A stretch of 57,728 bases of DNA from Chthonomonadaceae bacterium (GTDB lineage Bacteria > Armatimonadota > Chthonomonadetes > Chthonomonadales > Chthonomonadaceae), in the NCBI GenBank assembly GCA_025054835.1, contig JANWZQ010000164.1, positions 1 to 57,728 of the forward strand. The letters are read 5' to 3'. This document shows positions 27,754-36,410 of the stretch, piece by piece. The notes below the pieces were generated by a model that made no database searches, was not told the DNA's origin, and saw only the letters and a list, made by a program, of their open reading frames with translations. The translations under genes were made by a program, and so were the position numbers. Numbering within the stretch: position 1 is the first letter of the stretch; each line of letters opens with the position of its first letter.

Positions 27754-28845
27754 GTGCGCTCTGTGCTGGCCATGCTCGCAATCGGCGTCGTGGGGTTACA
27801 ACCCGCAGGATGTCGTAAAACGCAACCTCCTGCCCCTCGTTACGCTGTCCGGATGCAGGACCTTCTCCCTCTGCACCCGCTCTGGGCCCGATCCGTCATC
27901 CTGCAAGAAAGCCCTGCTGAGCAGGAAAACAGAGCCAGCCAGCGCCTGCCCGGACATGTCTTCTATCCCCTGCCCCCGCCGTTCCCGGAACCCGGGCCCC
28001 TGCCCCCGGATCTCACGCAGGAACGCCAGCGCCGGCTGGAGACCGATGCCCGGCGGTACGTCCAGCAACTCGAAGAGTTCCTCCGGCAGCGCGCTAACGA
28101 CGCGCTGGCTCGCCTGGAGCGTGCCGAACGCAAAGCCATCGAGGCACGTCTGACCGATGCCCGGGAGCGCCGGATAGCTGCAGAAACCGAAGAGAACCGG
28201 AAACAGGCGCAGAGACTGATCGGAGAGATCACGCGCCTGCGCATCCGGCGTATCGCCTTCGAGTCTCAGGTGCGAACCTTCAAAGGGCAGCCCCGATCCG
28301 ACGCACAGAAACAACTGGGAATACTCGACGCGCGTATTGCTGCGCTGGAGGCCGAACGCGCCCGGATGCTCGATGACGTGCGCCCACGCATCTTTCAGGA
28401 GATAGAACAGCAACGGGATCAGTTGCTCAACGAGCTAGCAGAGAGAATGCGCGCGCGCCGGGCCGCTGAGGAGCGTGCGATCGCCGAAGCGCTATCCAGC
28501 GCACGCGAGCGCCTGCGCTTCGAAGCCGAAGCGTTCACACCCCTGCGCCTGCCAGAGCAGGACACACCTCACCCGCAGGCCATGGCGCAGCTCCGGGAGC
28601 CTGCTACCCGGATCGCAGAGTCGACGCGGGATGCCCTGCAAACCGCGCAACACAACAGCCGTGCCGCATGGGAAGCACACCGCCAGCGACTGCGCGCCGT
28701 CATCCGGGCCGACACCGAGAAAACCGTGCAGCAGATCGCACAGCACGAAGGATGGATCCCGGTTCCCCCCGGAACTCCCGGCGCACCCGACCGCACAGAG
28801 CAGGTCGCGCAGGCCATACGTCGCATCTGGCGTCAGCACCGATAA
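27754..28845 (+). CDS. Exported coiled-coil protein of unknown function in the envelope operon
   Basis: A 363-residue protein I do not recognise. A short hydrophobic N-terminus (about 3-17) ends in QPAGC, a weak lipobox-like site with Pro at -3, so a lipoprotein is possible but not secure. A Pro-rich stretch (70-90) follows. Residues about 92-325 are almost continuous charged helix, rich in Arg, Glu and Ala, with heptad-like spacing. It starts with GTG 23 bases after the skp stop and ends 18 bases before lpxD, so it belongs to the same transcript. It may be a second Skp-like chaperone or a spacer between membranes. The helical part alone says little about function. Confidence 0.65.
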   Translation: MRSVLAMLAIGVVGLQPAGCRKTQPPAPRYAVRMQDLLPLHPLWARSVILQESPAEQENRASQRLPGHVFYPLPPPFPEPGPLPPDLTQERQRRLETDARRYVQQLEEFLRQRANDALARLERAERKAIEARLTDARERRIAAETEENRKQAQRLIGEITRLRIRRIAFESQVRTFKGQPRSDAQKQLGILDARIAALEAERARMLDDVRPRIFQEIEQQRDQLLNELAERMRARRAAEERAIAEALSSARERLRFEAEAFTPLRLPEQDTPHPQAMAQLREPATRIAESTRDALQTAQHNSRAAWEAHRQRLRAVIRADTEKTVQQIAQHEGWIPVPPGTPGAPDRTEQVAQAIRRIWRQHR

Positions 28846-28863
28846 CCATCAAACAGGCAAGCC

Positions 28864-29925
28864 ATGTCCCGACCACACAAACAACCGCACTGGACCCTGC
28901 AGGAGATCGCCGCGATCACGCGCGGCCAGATCCATGGGGACAGCGCCACCCCCATCACCGGCGTTGCCAGCATCGCCGAAGCCGCGCCCGGCGATCTGGT
29001 CTTCGCAGAAAGTGCCCGCTACCTGACCGAGGCGCTCCGATCACCGGCTGCGGCCATTCTCACGGCCCCGGAAGTCCCGGTTGCCGTAGAAGAAATCCAC
29101 AAACCCCTGATCCTGGTCGATAACCCCCGCCTTGCCTTCCTGCAGGTTCTGGAAGCCCTCGCGCCACCACCCCGCTACCCGGCCAGCATCCACCCCACGG
29201 CAGTACTCGGCGATCATTGCCAGATCGGTGCTGGAAGCCACATCGGGCCCCATGTCACCATCGGAGCCCGCGCTACTCTGGGTGACCGGGTCGTGGTGCT
29301 CTCCGGGGCGCACATTGGCGATGAATGTGTCATCGGTGACGACACCATCATCCACCCCAACGTCGTCCTCTACCCCGGTGTCACTGTCGGCAAGCGCTGC
29401 CTCCTCCACGCCGGATGTGTCATCGGTGCCGACGGCTTCGGCTTCATTCCCGTCGGAGAGACCCTGCGCAAAGTCCCCCAGCAGGGTACCGTCATCATCG
29501 ACGATGACGTGGAGATCGGTGCCAGCACCTGCATCGACCGGGCAAAAACCGGCGCTACCCGCATCGGCCCCGGTACAAAAATTGACAACCTCGTTCATGT
29601 CGGCCATAATGTGCATATTGGCGCCTCCTGCATCATCATTGCGCAGGTGGGCATCGCTGGCAGTGTGGAAATCGGCAATGGCGTCATCCTGGCAGGGCAG
29701 GCAGGCATCAAAGACCACGTGAAAATCGGCGACGGGGCACGCATTGCCGCGCAGGGAGGAGTATTTGGCGACGTGCCGCCGGGGGCCACCTACTCCGGAT
29801 ATCCGGCCCGGCCACACGCACAGAAGCTGCGCGAGCACGCGGCTACCGCGCAGCTGCCCGAATATCTCCGGCGCATTCGCGCCCTGGAGCAAAAGGTCGA
29901 AGAACTCCTGCGCCGACAGAGCTGA
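28864..29925 (+). CDS. lpxD: UDP-3-O-acylglucosamine N-acyltransferase
   Basis: A 353-residue lipid A enzyme that adds the N-linked hydroxyacyl chain to UDP-3-O-acylglucosamine. The N-terminal uridine-binding domain (about 10-105) is followed by a left-handed beta-helix of hexapeptide repeats. This carries the LpxD block GADGFGFIP and the catalytic-histidine region NLVHVGHNVHIG. It ends in a C-terminal helix (LRRIRALEQKVEELLRR). Length is normal. It is separated by four bases from lpxC and shares the transcript with fabZ, lpxA and lpxB, giving the early lipid A pathway in one block. Confidence 0.94.
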   Translation: MSRPHKQPHWTLQEIAAITRGQIHGDSATPITGVASIAEAAPGDLVFAESARYLTEALRSPAAAILTAPEVPVAVEEIHKPLILVDNPRLAFLQVLEALAPPPRYPASIHPTAVLGDHCQIGAGSHIGPHVTIGARATLGDRVVVLSGAHIGDECVIGDDTIIHPNVVLYPGVTVGKRCLLHAGCVIGADGFGFIPVGETLRKVPQQGTVIIDDDVEIGASTCIDRAKTGATRIGPGTKIDNLVHVGHNVHIGASCIIIAQVGIAGSVEIGNGVILAGQAGIKDHVKIGDGARIAAQGGVFGDVPPGATYSGYPARPHAQKLREHAATAQLPEYLRRIRALEQKVEELLRRQS

Positions 29926-29929
29926 AACC

Positions 29930-30757
29930 GTGCAGCAACACACGCTCGCAGCACCATTCCTGCTCGAAGGCACGGGCATCCACACCGGAGCGCCCTGCCG
30001 CGTTATCGTGCACCCGGCCGGGGCAGACACCGGGCGCAAGTTCGAAGTCGGGGGTACCGTCATCCCGGCGCGCGTCGAGTACGTGGTCGACACCAATCGC
30101 TCCACCACGCTCGGCCGCAACAACGTTCGGGTGCAAACCGTCGAACACCTCCTCGCCGCGCTCTACGGCGCCGGCGTGGACAACGCCCGGATCGAAGTGT
30201 TCGGACCCGAGATCCCGATACTCGACGGCAGCGCCGCGCCCTTCGTGCAGGCAATCCAGTCCGTCGGTATGAAACCGCAGGACCGGCCAGCGCGCCAGAT
30301 CACGCTGACCGCACCGGTCGAGATCGCAGAAGGCCATACCCTCCTGCGCGCAGAGCCCGCAGACAGCTTTGCCTGCGAGGTCCACACCCGGTTCGATCAC
30401 TGGCCTGAAGGGCAGGCAACCGTGCACATCGCAGACGGGCCGAACTTCGCAGAGCGATTTGCTGCCGAGATCGCGCCCGCCCGCACCTTCGCCTTCCGGC
30501 AGGAAGTCGATGCGCTCATCACCGCCGGCCTGGCCAGAGGGGGAACAACCGACAATGCACTCATCATCACACCGCCGGAAACCTTCTCGACCCCGCTCCG
30601 CCGACCCGGGGAGTGGTGCGCGCACAAGTTACTGGACATGATCGGCGATCTGGCGCTGCTGGACGCCCGCCTGCGCCTGCGCCTGTACGCCCTGCGGCCC
30701 GGCCACCGGGCCAACATCCGGCTCGCCGCGTTAATCCGAGAAAAGGGGACAACCTGA
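29930..30757 (+). CDS. lpxC: UDP-3-O-acyl-N-acetylglucosamine deacetylase
   Basis: A 275-residue zinc deacetylase that catalyses the committed step of lipid A synthesis. Zinc ligands are His73 (VEHLLAALYG), His232 and Asp236 (HKLLDMIGD); His259 (PGHRANIRL) is the acid-base residue. The GTG start follows the lpxD stop by four bases and has only a weak purine site, suggesting coupling. In-frame sequence further upstream lies inside lpxD and is not part of the protein. The stop overlaps the fabZ start (TGATG). It is a little shorter than E. coli LpxC (305) but complete. Confidence 0.93.
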   Translation: MQQHTLAAPFLLEGTGIHTGAPCRVIVHPAGADTGRKFEVGGTVIPARVEYVVDTNRSTTLGRNNVRVQTVEHLLAALYGAGVDNARIEVFGPEIPILDGSAAPFVQAIQSVGMKPQDRPARQITLTAPVEIAEGHTLLRAEPADSFACEVHTRFDHWPEGQATVHIADGPNFAERFAAEIAPARTFAFRQEVDALITAGLARGGTTDNALIITPPETFSTPLRRPGEWCAHKLLDMIGDLALLDARLRLRLYALRPGHRANIRLAALIREKGTT

Positions 30758-31302
30758 TGGAGTTCATGCTGGACGTAGAGGACATCCGGGCTCTGCTCCC
30801 GCACCGCTACCCGCTCCTGCTGGTAGATCGCATCCTGGAAGTGCAGCCGGGAGAACGCATCGTGGGCCTGAAGAATGTCACCATCAACGAACCGTTCTTC
30901 AATGGCCACTTCCCCGGTCAGGCCATCATGCCGGGCGTGCTCATCCTGGAAGCCATGGCACAGGTCGCCGGTGTCATGCTCATGCTGATGCCGGAATATC
31001 GGGGCAAACTGGCCTACATCGGCGCCATGGAAAACGTCCGATTCCGCCGACCCGTCATCCCCGGCGACACCCTCGTCACCGAGGCAACCCTCACGGCGAT
31101 CCGCAAAACCATCGGCAAAGTCCACATGATCGCCCGGGTTGGAGACGAAGTCGTCGCCGAATGCGACCTGACACTCGCCATGAAAGAGCACCGTATGGCC
31201 GAGGAGACGCAGGCGCGACTCCAGCGTATTGCACAGGCGCGCAACGGCGCCAGAGAGGCCGCAGGAGGTAAGCCGGATGGCACAACCCTCACTCGTCAGT
31301 GA
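30757..31302 (+). CDS. fabZ: 3-hydroxyacyl-ACP dehydratase FabZ
   Basis: A 181-residue hot-dog fold dehydratase. The active site is NGHFPGQAIMPGVLILEAMAQ, with His51 and Glu65. It removes water from 3-hydroxyacyl-ACP during fatty acid elongation and competes with LpxA and LpxD for hydroxyacyl-ACP, which explains its place among the lpx genes. In some bacteria lpxC and fabZ are fused; here they are separate genes joined by a one-base stop/start overlap. The C-terminal 35 residues extend past the usual end and overlap the lpxA start by 26 bases. Confidence 0.93.
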   Translation: MEFMLDVEDIRALLPHRYPLLLVDRILEVQPGERIVGLKNVTINEPFFNGHFPGQAIMPGVLILEAMAQVAGVMLMLMPEYRGKLAYIGAMENVRFRRPVIPGDTLVTEATLTAIRKTIGKVHMIARVGDEVVAECDLTLAMKEHRMAEETQARLQRIAQARNGAREAAGGKPDGTTLTRQ

Positions 31303-32143
31303 TCCCGCACAGCCCGCGCCGGAAAGAGGATCCGAAAAAAACAACACTGTTCGGATCCATCCCTCCGCCATCGTGGATCCAACCGCGGAAATCGAGCCCG
31401 GCGCCGAGATCGGCCCCTTCTGCATCGTCGGCCCCAACGTCCGCATCGGCGCAGGAACCGTGCTCGCGTCCCATGTTCTGCTGGAGCGCAACATCCGCAT
31501 CGGGCGCAACTGCCGCATCTTCCACGGCGCCGCCATCGGAGGCCCCCCGCAGGACACCAAATACCGGGGCGAGGAAACCTTTGTGATCATCGGCGACAAC
31601 AACATCCTCCGGGAATACGTCACCATCCATCGGGCCACCGGCGAGGAGTGCGTCACCCGCATCGGCAACAACAACATGCTCATGGCCTACGTCCACGTCG
31701 GCCACAACTGCGACATCGGCAGCCACGTCACGCTGGCTTCTTACGTGGGCGTCAGCGGGCACGTCAGCATCGAAGACTACGCCAACCTCGGAGGCATCAC
31801 CGGCGTGCATCAGTACTGCCGGATTGGCAAGCTCGCCATGGTCGGCGGACTCTCTGGCGTCGTGCAGGACATCCCACCCTTCATGCTCGCCAACGGCCGC
31901 CCGGCCCGCGTCTACGACGTCAACGTCCGCGGATTGCGCCGGGCTGGCATCCCCGCCAAAGTCCGTGCCGAACTACGCGAGGCCTACAAACTGCTCTACC
32001 GATCCAACCTCAACGGCACACAGGCTCTGGAAGCCATCGAGGAAGAGATCGAGCCGAGCCCGGAGCTGGAACACCTGCTCAACTTCATCCGGAGCACTCG
32101 CGAAGGTTACGGCGGCCGGGGCAACAACCCTGTGCCCGTGTAA
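31277..32143 (+). CDS. lpxA: UDP-N-acetylglucosamine O-acyltransferase
   Basis: A 288-residue protein starting lipid A synthesis by transferring a hydroxyacyl chain from ACP to UDP-GlcNAc. It has about ten coils of hexapeptide beta-helix, the diagnostic GGPPQDTKYRGEET, and the catalytic His143 in YVHVGHNCDIG. A helical C-terminal domain (LRRAGIPAKVRAELREAYKLL) follows. The ATG at 31277 has a strong AGGAGGT site and lies inside the end of fabZ. A 24-residue N-terminal tail precedes the helix. Confidence 0.94.
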   Translation: MAQPSLVSDPAQPAPERGSEKNNTVRIHPSAIVDPTAEIEPGAEIGPFCIVGPNVRIGAGTVLASHVLLERNIRIGRNCRIFHGAAIGGPPQDTKYRGEETFVIIGDNNILREYVTIHRATGEECVTRIGNNNMLMAYVHVGHNCDIGSHVTLASYVGVSGHVSIEDYANLGGITGVHQYCRIGKLAMVGGLSGVVQDIPPFMLANGRPARVYDVNVRGLRRAGIPAKVRAELREAYKLLYRSNLNGTQALEAIEEEIEPSPELEHLLNFIRSTREGYGGRGNNPVPV

Positions 32144-32157
32144 GTCCGGCCGTGCCC

Positions 32158-33531
32158 ATGAACATCGCTCTGTTTGCTGGCGAACTATCCGGAGACCTGA
32201 TCGGCGGCGCGCTCGCCCGTGAAATTCACCGACTGGATCCCGAAGCACACCTGTGGGGGCTCGGAAGCCACTCCATGCGCGCCGAAGGAGTCGAGCTGCT
32301 TGCCGACAGCGCCACATGGGGCGCCATCGGAATAGTGGAAGCGCTCAAACGCGTCCCCGGAATGCTCCTGCACACCCTGCCGGAGGTGCGCCGGGCACTT
32401 CGCGAACGACGCCCCGACGCCGTCGTACTGATCGACTTCGGAGCATTCAACGTACCGATCGCCCGCGAGAGCCGTCGGCTCGGGCTCAAGGTCTGCTACT
32501 ACTTCCCACCCGGAGCGTGGCGCCGCACCGGCAGGCACGGAGCCGAACTGGCGCGCATCACCGACGTCGTCGCTACCCCCTTCCCATGGTCCGCTGAACG
32601 CTTTCAAGCGTTGGGCGTCAACGCCGTCTGCGTCGGTCACCCGATCGTGGAACGCGTTCAGCCCGCCATGACACGCGAGGCGTTCTGCAACCGCTTTGGT
32701 ATGGACCCCGCGCATCCCATCATCGGCCTCCTGCCCGGCAGCCGCCAGCACGAAGTCGCCCACCTGATGCCCGTTCTGCTGGAAGCCGCCCGCCTGCTCC
32801 ACAACGCAATCCCGGAAACGCAGTTCGTCGTCGCCGTGGCCCCCTCCATCTCCGAAGAAATGATGGCACGCTACCTGCGCAGTCAGCCAGAATGGGGCGA
32901 GCGATTGGGCGAGATCTGGCACGAGTTCACACAGGAAGCGGAAACACAGGTCTGGAAGCATGTCACGCGCACCGCACAACAACTGACACGCACACAACAA
33001 CCCGCCTACGTCACCACCGGAGGAGTGCTCCTGTCCGACGACACGCTGGAAGAGCGCGAAAAAGAACGCCGGCGCGCCCTGCAACGACGCAACCAGCTCG
33101 GAAAATTGCCACCCCCCACTGTCCTGGCCAGAGGCCTCACCTACGACATCATGGCCCACAGCGACCTGCTGCTCACCTGCTCCGGCACCGCCACTCTGGA
33201 AGCCACTCTCTTCGCCACGCCCATGGTCATCCTCTACCGGGGCTCCCGGATCATGGAAATCGAGTACCGCCTGCGTGGCATCCGGCGTAAAGTCCCGCAC
33301 ATCGGGCTGCCGAACATTCTGGCCCAGCAACGCATCTGTCCCGAACTTATCCAGAACGAAGCGACCCCGCAGGCCATCGCACAGCACGCCCTGACCCTGC
33401 TCACAGACATGCAGGCGCGGCAACAGGTTCGTAATGCCCTCCGGGCCCTCCGTCCCCTGCTCGGAGAACCCGGAGCCAGCGCGCGCACCGCACAGATCGT
33501 CACACACCTGGCCCGACAGTCCAGACCATGA
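32158..33531 (+). CDS. lpxB: Lipid-A-disaccharide synthase with an internal insertion
   Basis: A 457-residue glycosyltransferase that joins two lipid A precursors into the tetra-acyl disaccharide. It has the LpxB start IALFAGELSGDLIGG, the YFPPGAWRR block (about 115-123), GLLPGSRQHEV (190-200) and LTCSGTATLEATLFATPMVILY (339-360). LpxB is usually about 380 residues. The excess is a charged stretch at about 242-320 inserted between the two Rossmann-like halves. The start is the ATG at 32158; a GTG two codons earlier is possible. The stop overlaps the msbA start (ATGA). Confidence 0.92.
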   Translation: MNIALFAGELSGDLIGGALAREIHRLDPEAHLWGLGSHSMRAEGVELLADSATWGAIGIVEALKRVPGMLLHTLPEVRRALRERRPDAVVLIDFGAFNVPIARESRRLGLKVCYYFPPGAWRRTGRHGAELARITDVVATPFPWSAERFQALGVNAVCVGHPIVERVQPAMTREAFCNRFGMDPAHPIIGLLPGSRQHEVAHLMPVLLEAARLLHNAIPETQFVVAVAPSISEEMMARYLRSQPEWGERLGEIWHEFTQEAETQVWKHVTRTAQQLTRTQQPAYVTTGGVLLSDDTLEEREKERRRALQRRNQLGKLPPPTVLARGLTYDIMAHSDLLLTCSGTATLEATLFATPMVILYRGSRIMEIEYRLRGIRRKVPHIGLPNILAQQRICPELIQNEATPQAIAQHALTLLTDMQARQQVRNALRALRPLLGEPGASARTAQIVTHLARQSRP

Positions 33532-35369
33532 GCACCGAACGACGCCTATTTGCCTATCTCAAGCCCCACATCGGAACTCTCACTCTTGGCCTCCTCTGTG
33601 CCGGGGCTGTGGCCGCCATCACGGCAGGTATCTCCTGGCTCATTCAACGCGCCATCGACGCCATGGTCAGCGGCGAAGTCGGGCACCTCAACTTCCTCTG
33701 CGGGTTCGTGCTCGTCGTCTTCATCATCAAAGGCCTCTTCTCCTACGGCCAGAGTTATCTGCTCTCGCTGGTAGCCAACCGCATCGGCACCCGCCTGCGC
33801 GAAGAGATCTTTGCCCACCTGCACACCCTCTCCCTCTCCTTCTTCAACCAGCGGCGCACAGGTGCCATTCTCTCCACACTCACCAACGATGTGCCCGTCG
33901 TGCAGAACGCCGCCATGAGCCTGCGCGAGATCGTCTCCGCGCCCATCATCATCCTGGTGAGCCTCGGCGCGCTCTTCTACGTCAGCCCGCGACTCGCCCT
34001 CGCCTCCATCCTCTTCATCCCCTTCATGGCCGCGGTCATCTCGCGCATCGGCAAACGCATCCGGACCATCTCCGTCCGCGTACAGGGCAAACTCGCCGAT
34101 GTCACCACCATCATCGAAGAGACCGTGGCCGGCGTGCGCATCATCAAATCCTTCGGAACCGAGCACCACGAGGTCTCACGCTTCTCCAGCGAAAATGAGC
34201 GCACTCTGGAAGCCATCCTGCAAGGAGCTCAGAAAAGCGCACAGTTACGCCCCATGATCGAGTTCATCGGCGCGTTCGGCATTGCGCTGGTCCTCTTTCT
34301 GGGGGGCAACTACGTGGCGCACACCTACCGGTATCAGGCCCGGCAACGCGAGGCCTGGGTGGCATCCCTGCCAGAGTGGTTCGCCAGAAACCCCGGCGCA
34401 CGCACCCTGCCCCCGGAGCCGCAGTACACTGTTCCACCCGGAGGGATGACTCAGGGTGAGCTCATTGCCTTCCTCTATCTCCTCAACGCCGTTGCCCGCG
34501 CCGCCGGAGAAATCGGAGGAATTGCCACCATACGTGCGCAGGCGCTCGCCGCCGCCCGACGTATCTTCGAGGAAGTACTCGACATCGAACCCGACGTCCG
34601 CGAAAAACCAGACGCCATTGTCCTCTCCAGCATCTCCGGACACATCCGCTTCGAGAACGTCTCCTTCCGGTACCACCCGGACGCCCCGGATGTGCTCAAA
34701 GACATCTCCTTCGAAATCCACCCGGGAGAGGTCATCGCACTCGTAGGCCGCAGCGGGGCCGGCAAGTCCACACTCGTCGACCTCATCCCACGCTTCTACG
34801 ACCCCACGGAAGGACGGATCCTCATCGACGGCATCGACCTGCGTGACCTCAACCTGCGCTCCCTGCGACGGCAAATTGGCATCGTCCCGCAGGAAACATG
34901 GCTCTTCGCCGGCACCCTGCGCGACAACATCGCCTACGGCAACCGCGATGCCACCGACGAAGAGATCCGCGCCGCCGCCTATGCCGCCAACGCCTCCTTC
35001 ATCGAGAGCATGCCCGACGGGCTCGATACCGTCGTCGGAGAACGAGGCGTGCGCCTCTCCGGAGGAGAACGCCAGCGCATCGCCATCGCACGCGCCATCC
35101 TGATGAACCCCCGCCTGCTCATCCTCGACGAGGCCACATCGTCCCTCGATGCATCCTCGGAGGCGCTTGTGCAGGAAGCCCTTGATCAGCTGATGAAAGG
35201 CCGCACCACGATCGTGATCGCGCACCGCCTCTCCACCATCGTCAACGCCGACCGCATCTTCGCCATGAAAGACGGGCGCATTGTAGAAACCGGCTCCCAC
35301 CGCGAACTGATGGCCGCCGGCGGGTACTACGCGCAACTCTACGAAACCCAGCTCCGCGGCTTCGAATGA
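33528..35369 (+). CDS. msbA: ABC exporter of the MsbA (lipid A flippase) type
   Basis: A 613-residue half-transporter with six membrane segments followed by a nucleotide-binding domain. Walker A is GRSGAGKST at 407-415, the Q-loop is IVPQETWLFAGTLRDNI, the signature is RLSGGERQRIAIARA, and Walker B is LLILDEATSS, with the switch His in VIAHRLST. Position immediately after lpxB strongly suggests that it flips lipid A core across the inner membrane. Compared with MsbA there is about 40 extra residues (264-304) after the fifth membrane segment, on the predicted periplasmic side. It overlaps lpxB and the acyltransferase gene by four bases each. Confidence 0.87.
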   Translation: MSTERRLFAYLKPHIGTLTLGLLCAGAVAAITAGISWLIQRAIDAMVSGEVGHLNFLCGFVLVVFIIKGLFSYGQSYLLSLVANRIGTRLREEIFAHLHTLSLSFFNQRRTGAILSTLTNDVPVVQNAAMSLREIVSAPIIILVSLGALFYVSPRLALASILFIPFMAAVISRIGKRIRTISVRVQGKLADVTTIIEETVAGVRIIKSFGTEHHEVSRFSSENERTLEAILQGAQKSAQLRPMIEFIGAFGIALVLFLGGNYVAHTYRYQARQREAWVASLPEWFARNPGARTLPPEPQYTVPPGGMTQGELIAFLYLLNAVARAAGEIGGIATIRAQALAAARRIFEEVLDIEPDVREKPDAIVLSSISGHIRFENVSFRYHPDAPDVLKDISFEIHPGEVIALVGRSGAGKSTLVDLIPRFYDPTEGRILIDGIDLRDLNLRSLRRQIGIVPQETWLFAGTLRDNIAYGNRDATDEEIRAAAYAANASFIESMPDGLDTVVGERGVRLSGGERQRIAIARAILMNPRLLILDEATSSLDASSEALVQEALDQLMKGRTTIVIAHRLSTIVNADRIFAMKDGRIVETGSHRELMAAGGYYAQLYETQLRGFE

Positions 35370-36136
35370 GAGCAACCATGGCCACGCATGCAACACCAAC
35401 ATCCACAACTGCTTCGCCAGAAGTGCCCGCATCCGAAACCGAGGCGCAGCGCCGGGAGCGCCTCCGCCACGAACGCCGGGCGCAACGCCTGGGATGGCTT
35501 ATCTACCTGATTGCCCGCACCCTCTACCGCACCCTGCGTCTCTCCCTCATCAATCCTGAGAGGCTCGATCCGCAGGGAAAAGGCGCCATCTTCGTCACAT
35601 GGCATGGCCGCTCCCTCATCCCCGCCAACCTCTTTCGCAATCGCGGCTACTGGGCTCTCATCTCCCTCTCACGCGACGGAGAGATCCAGACCAACGTCTT
35701 CCGTCACTTCGGCTTCCAGATCGTGCGCGGTTCCACCGGACGCGGAGGTGTTCGCGCCGCGCTCCAGATGGCCCGCAAAGTCAAAGAAGGAGGCGTGCTC
35801 GCCTTCACCCCGGATGGCCCGCGTGGACCCACGCACCGGGTACAGCATGGCGTCATCCTGATGGCCGAGAAGTCCGGTGCCCCCATCATCCCCATCGGCG
35901 TCAGCGCCGATCGGCGCTGGCTCATGAAAAGCTGGGATGCCTACATGATCCCGAAGCCCTTCGCACGCGCCTTCTGCATCGTAGGAGATCCCATCTACAT
36001 ACCACCGGATCTGGATGACGCCGCACGAGAAACCATGGCCCGCAGGGTCGAAGTAGCGATCAACCGTCTGGAAAAAGAGGCAGAGCGTCTGGCCGGGCAC
36101 CCGAACTACCCTGCGGAATGGACCACGGAACTCTGA
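35366..36136 (+). CDS. DUF374 lysophospholipid acyltransferase-like protein
   Basis: A 256-residue protein of the DUF374 branch of the acyltransferase superfamily. The active-site-like segment is VTWHGRSLIP (His80), followed by SLSRDGE (Asp104) and the substrate block FTPDGPRGPTHRVQHG. Relatives lie next to lipid A genes in bacteria that lack classical LpxL, so it is probably the late lipid A acyltransferase. A disordered Thr/Ala/Glu-rich N-terminus (1-40) precedes an amphipathic or membrane-dipping helix (43-60). The first ATG overlaps the msbA stop; a second ATG four codons later is an alternative. It is the last gene of the envelope block. Confidence 0.83.
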   Translation: MRATMATHATPTSTTASPEVPASETEAQRRERLRHERRAQRLGWLIYLIARTLYRTLRLSLINPERLDPQGKGAIFVTWHGRSLIPANLFRNRGYWALISLSRDGEIQTNVFRHFGFQIVRGSTGRGGVRAALQMARKVKEGGVLAFTPDGPRGPTHRVQHGVILMAEKSGAPIIPIGVSADRRWLMKSWDAYMIPKPFARAFCIVGDPIYIPPDLDDAARETMARRVEVAINRLEKEAERLAGHPNYPAEWTTEL

Positions 36137-36204
36137 GCCTGCAACCCCCACCCGCTCCGAACCATGCCCTCCTGACAGGCAACGCGCAGGCACAGAGTAG
36201 CCCC

Positions 36205-36233
36205 TTGACAGCGGGTCGGAGGAAGGGTAACAT
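36205..36233 (+). promoter_or_regulatory. Strong sigma-70 promoter of the purH transcript
   Basis: TTGACA (36205-36210), a 17-base spacer and TAACAT (36228-36233). Transcription would start near 36240, just ahead of the ZTP riboswitch, making purH independent of the envelope operon. Confidence 0.75.
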
Positions 36234-36249
36234 ACCCGCATATACAGAA

Positions 36250-36362
36250 CCCACGCGACGCGCGTGACTGGCGTTCACGAAGAGCACTTCGGGGGAGCGC
36301 GCGCCGCAGAGATGTGCCGCACGCCTGGGCCACCTGCAACCTGCGGGCCCCGGCGTTTTTTC
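36250..36362 (+). promoter_or_regulatory. ZTP/ZMP riboswitch (pfl motif) with overlapping terminator
   Basis: The leader contains the conserved pfl elements: CGCGTGACTGGCG (36261-36273), the GGGGGAGCGCGCG stretch (36291-36303) and CGCCTGGGC (36323-36331 region). Immediately after it, the sequence around 36343-36355 can pair back with CGCCTGGGC to form a GC-rich hairpin ending in TTTTTT (36356-36361). The aptamer 3' half and the terminator stem therefore compete. In this class, bound ZTP or ZMP (AICAR) stabilises the aptamer and lets transcription continue. Downstream purH consumes AICAR, as expected. Confidence 0.9.
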
Positions 36363-36410
36363 TGCGCCCGTGCCACGTAACCCCGACCAGCAGAAAGGAG
36401 CCCTATCGCC

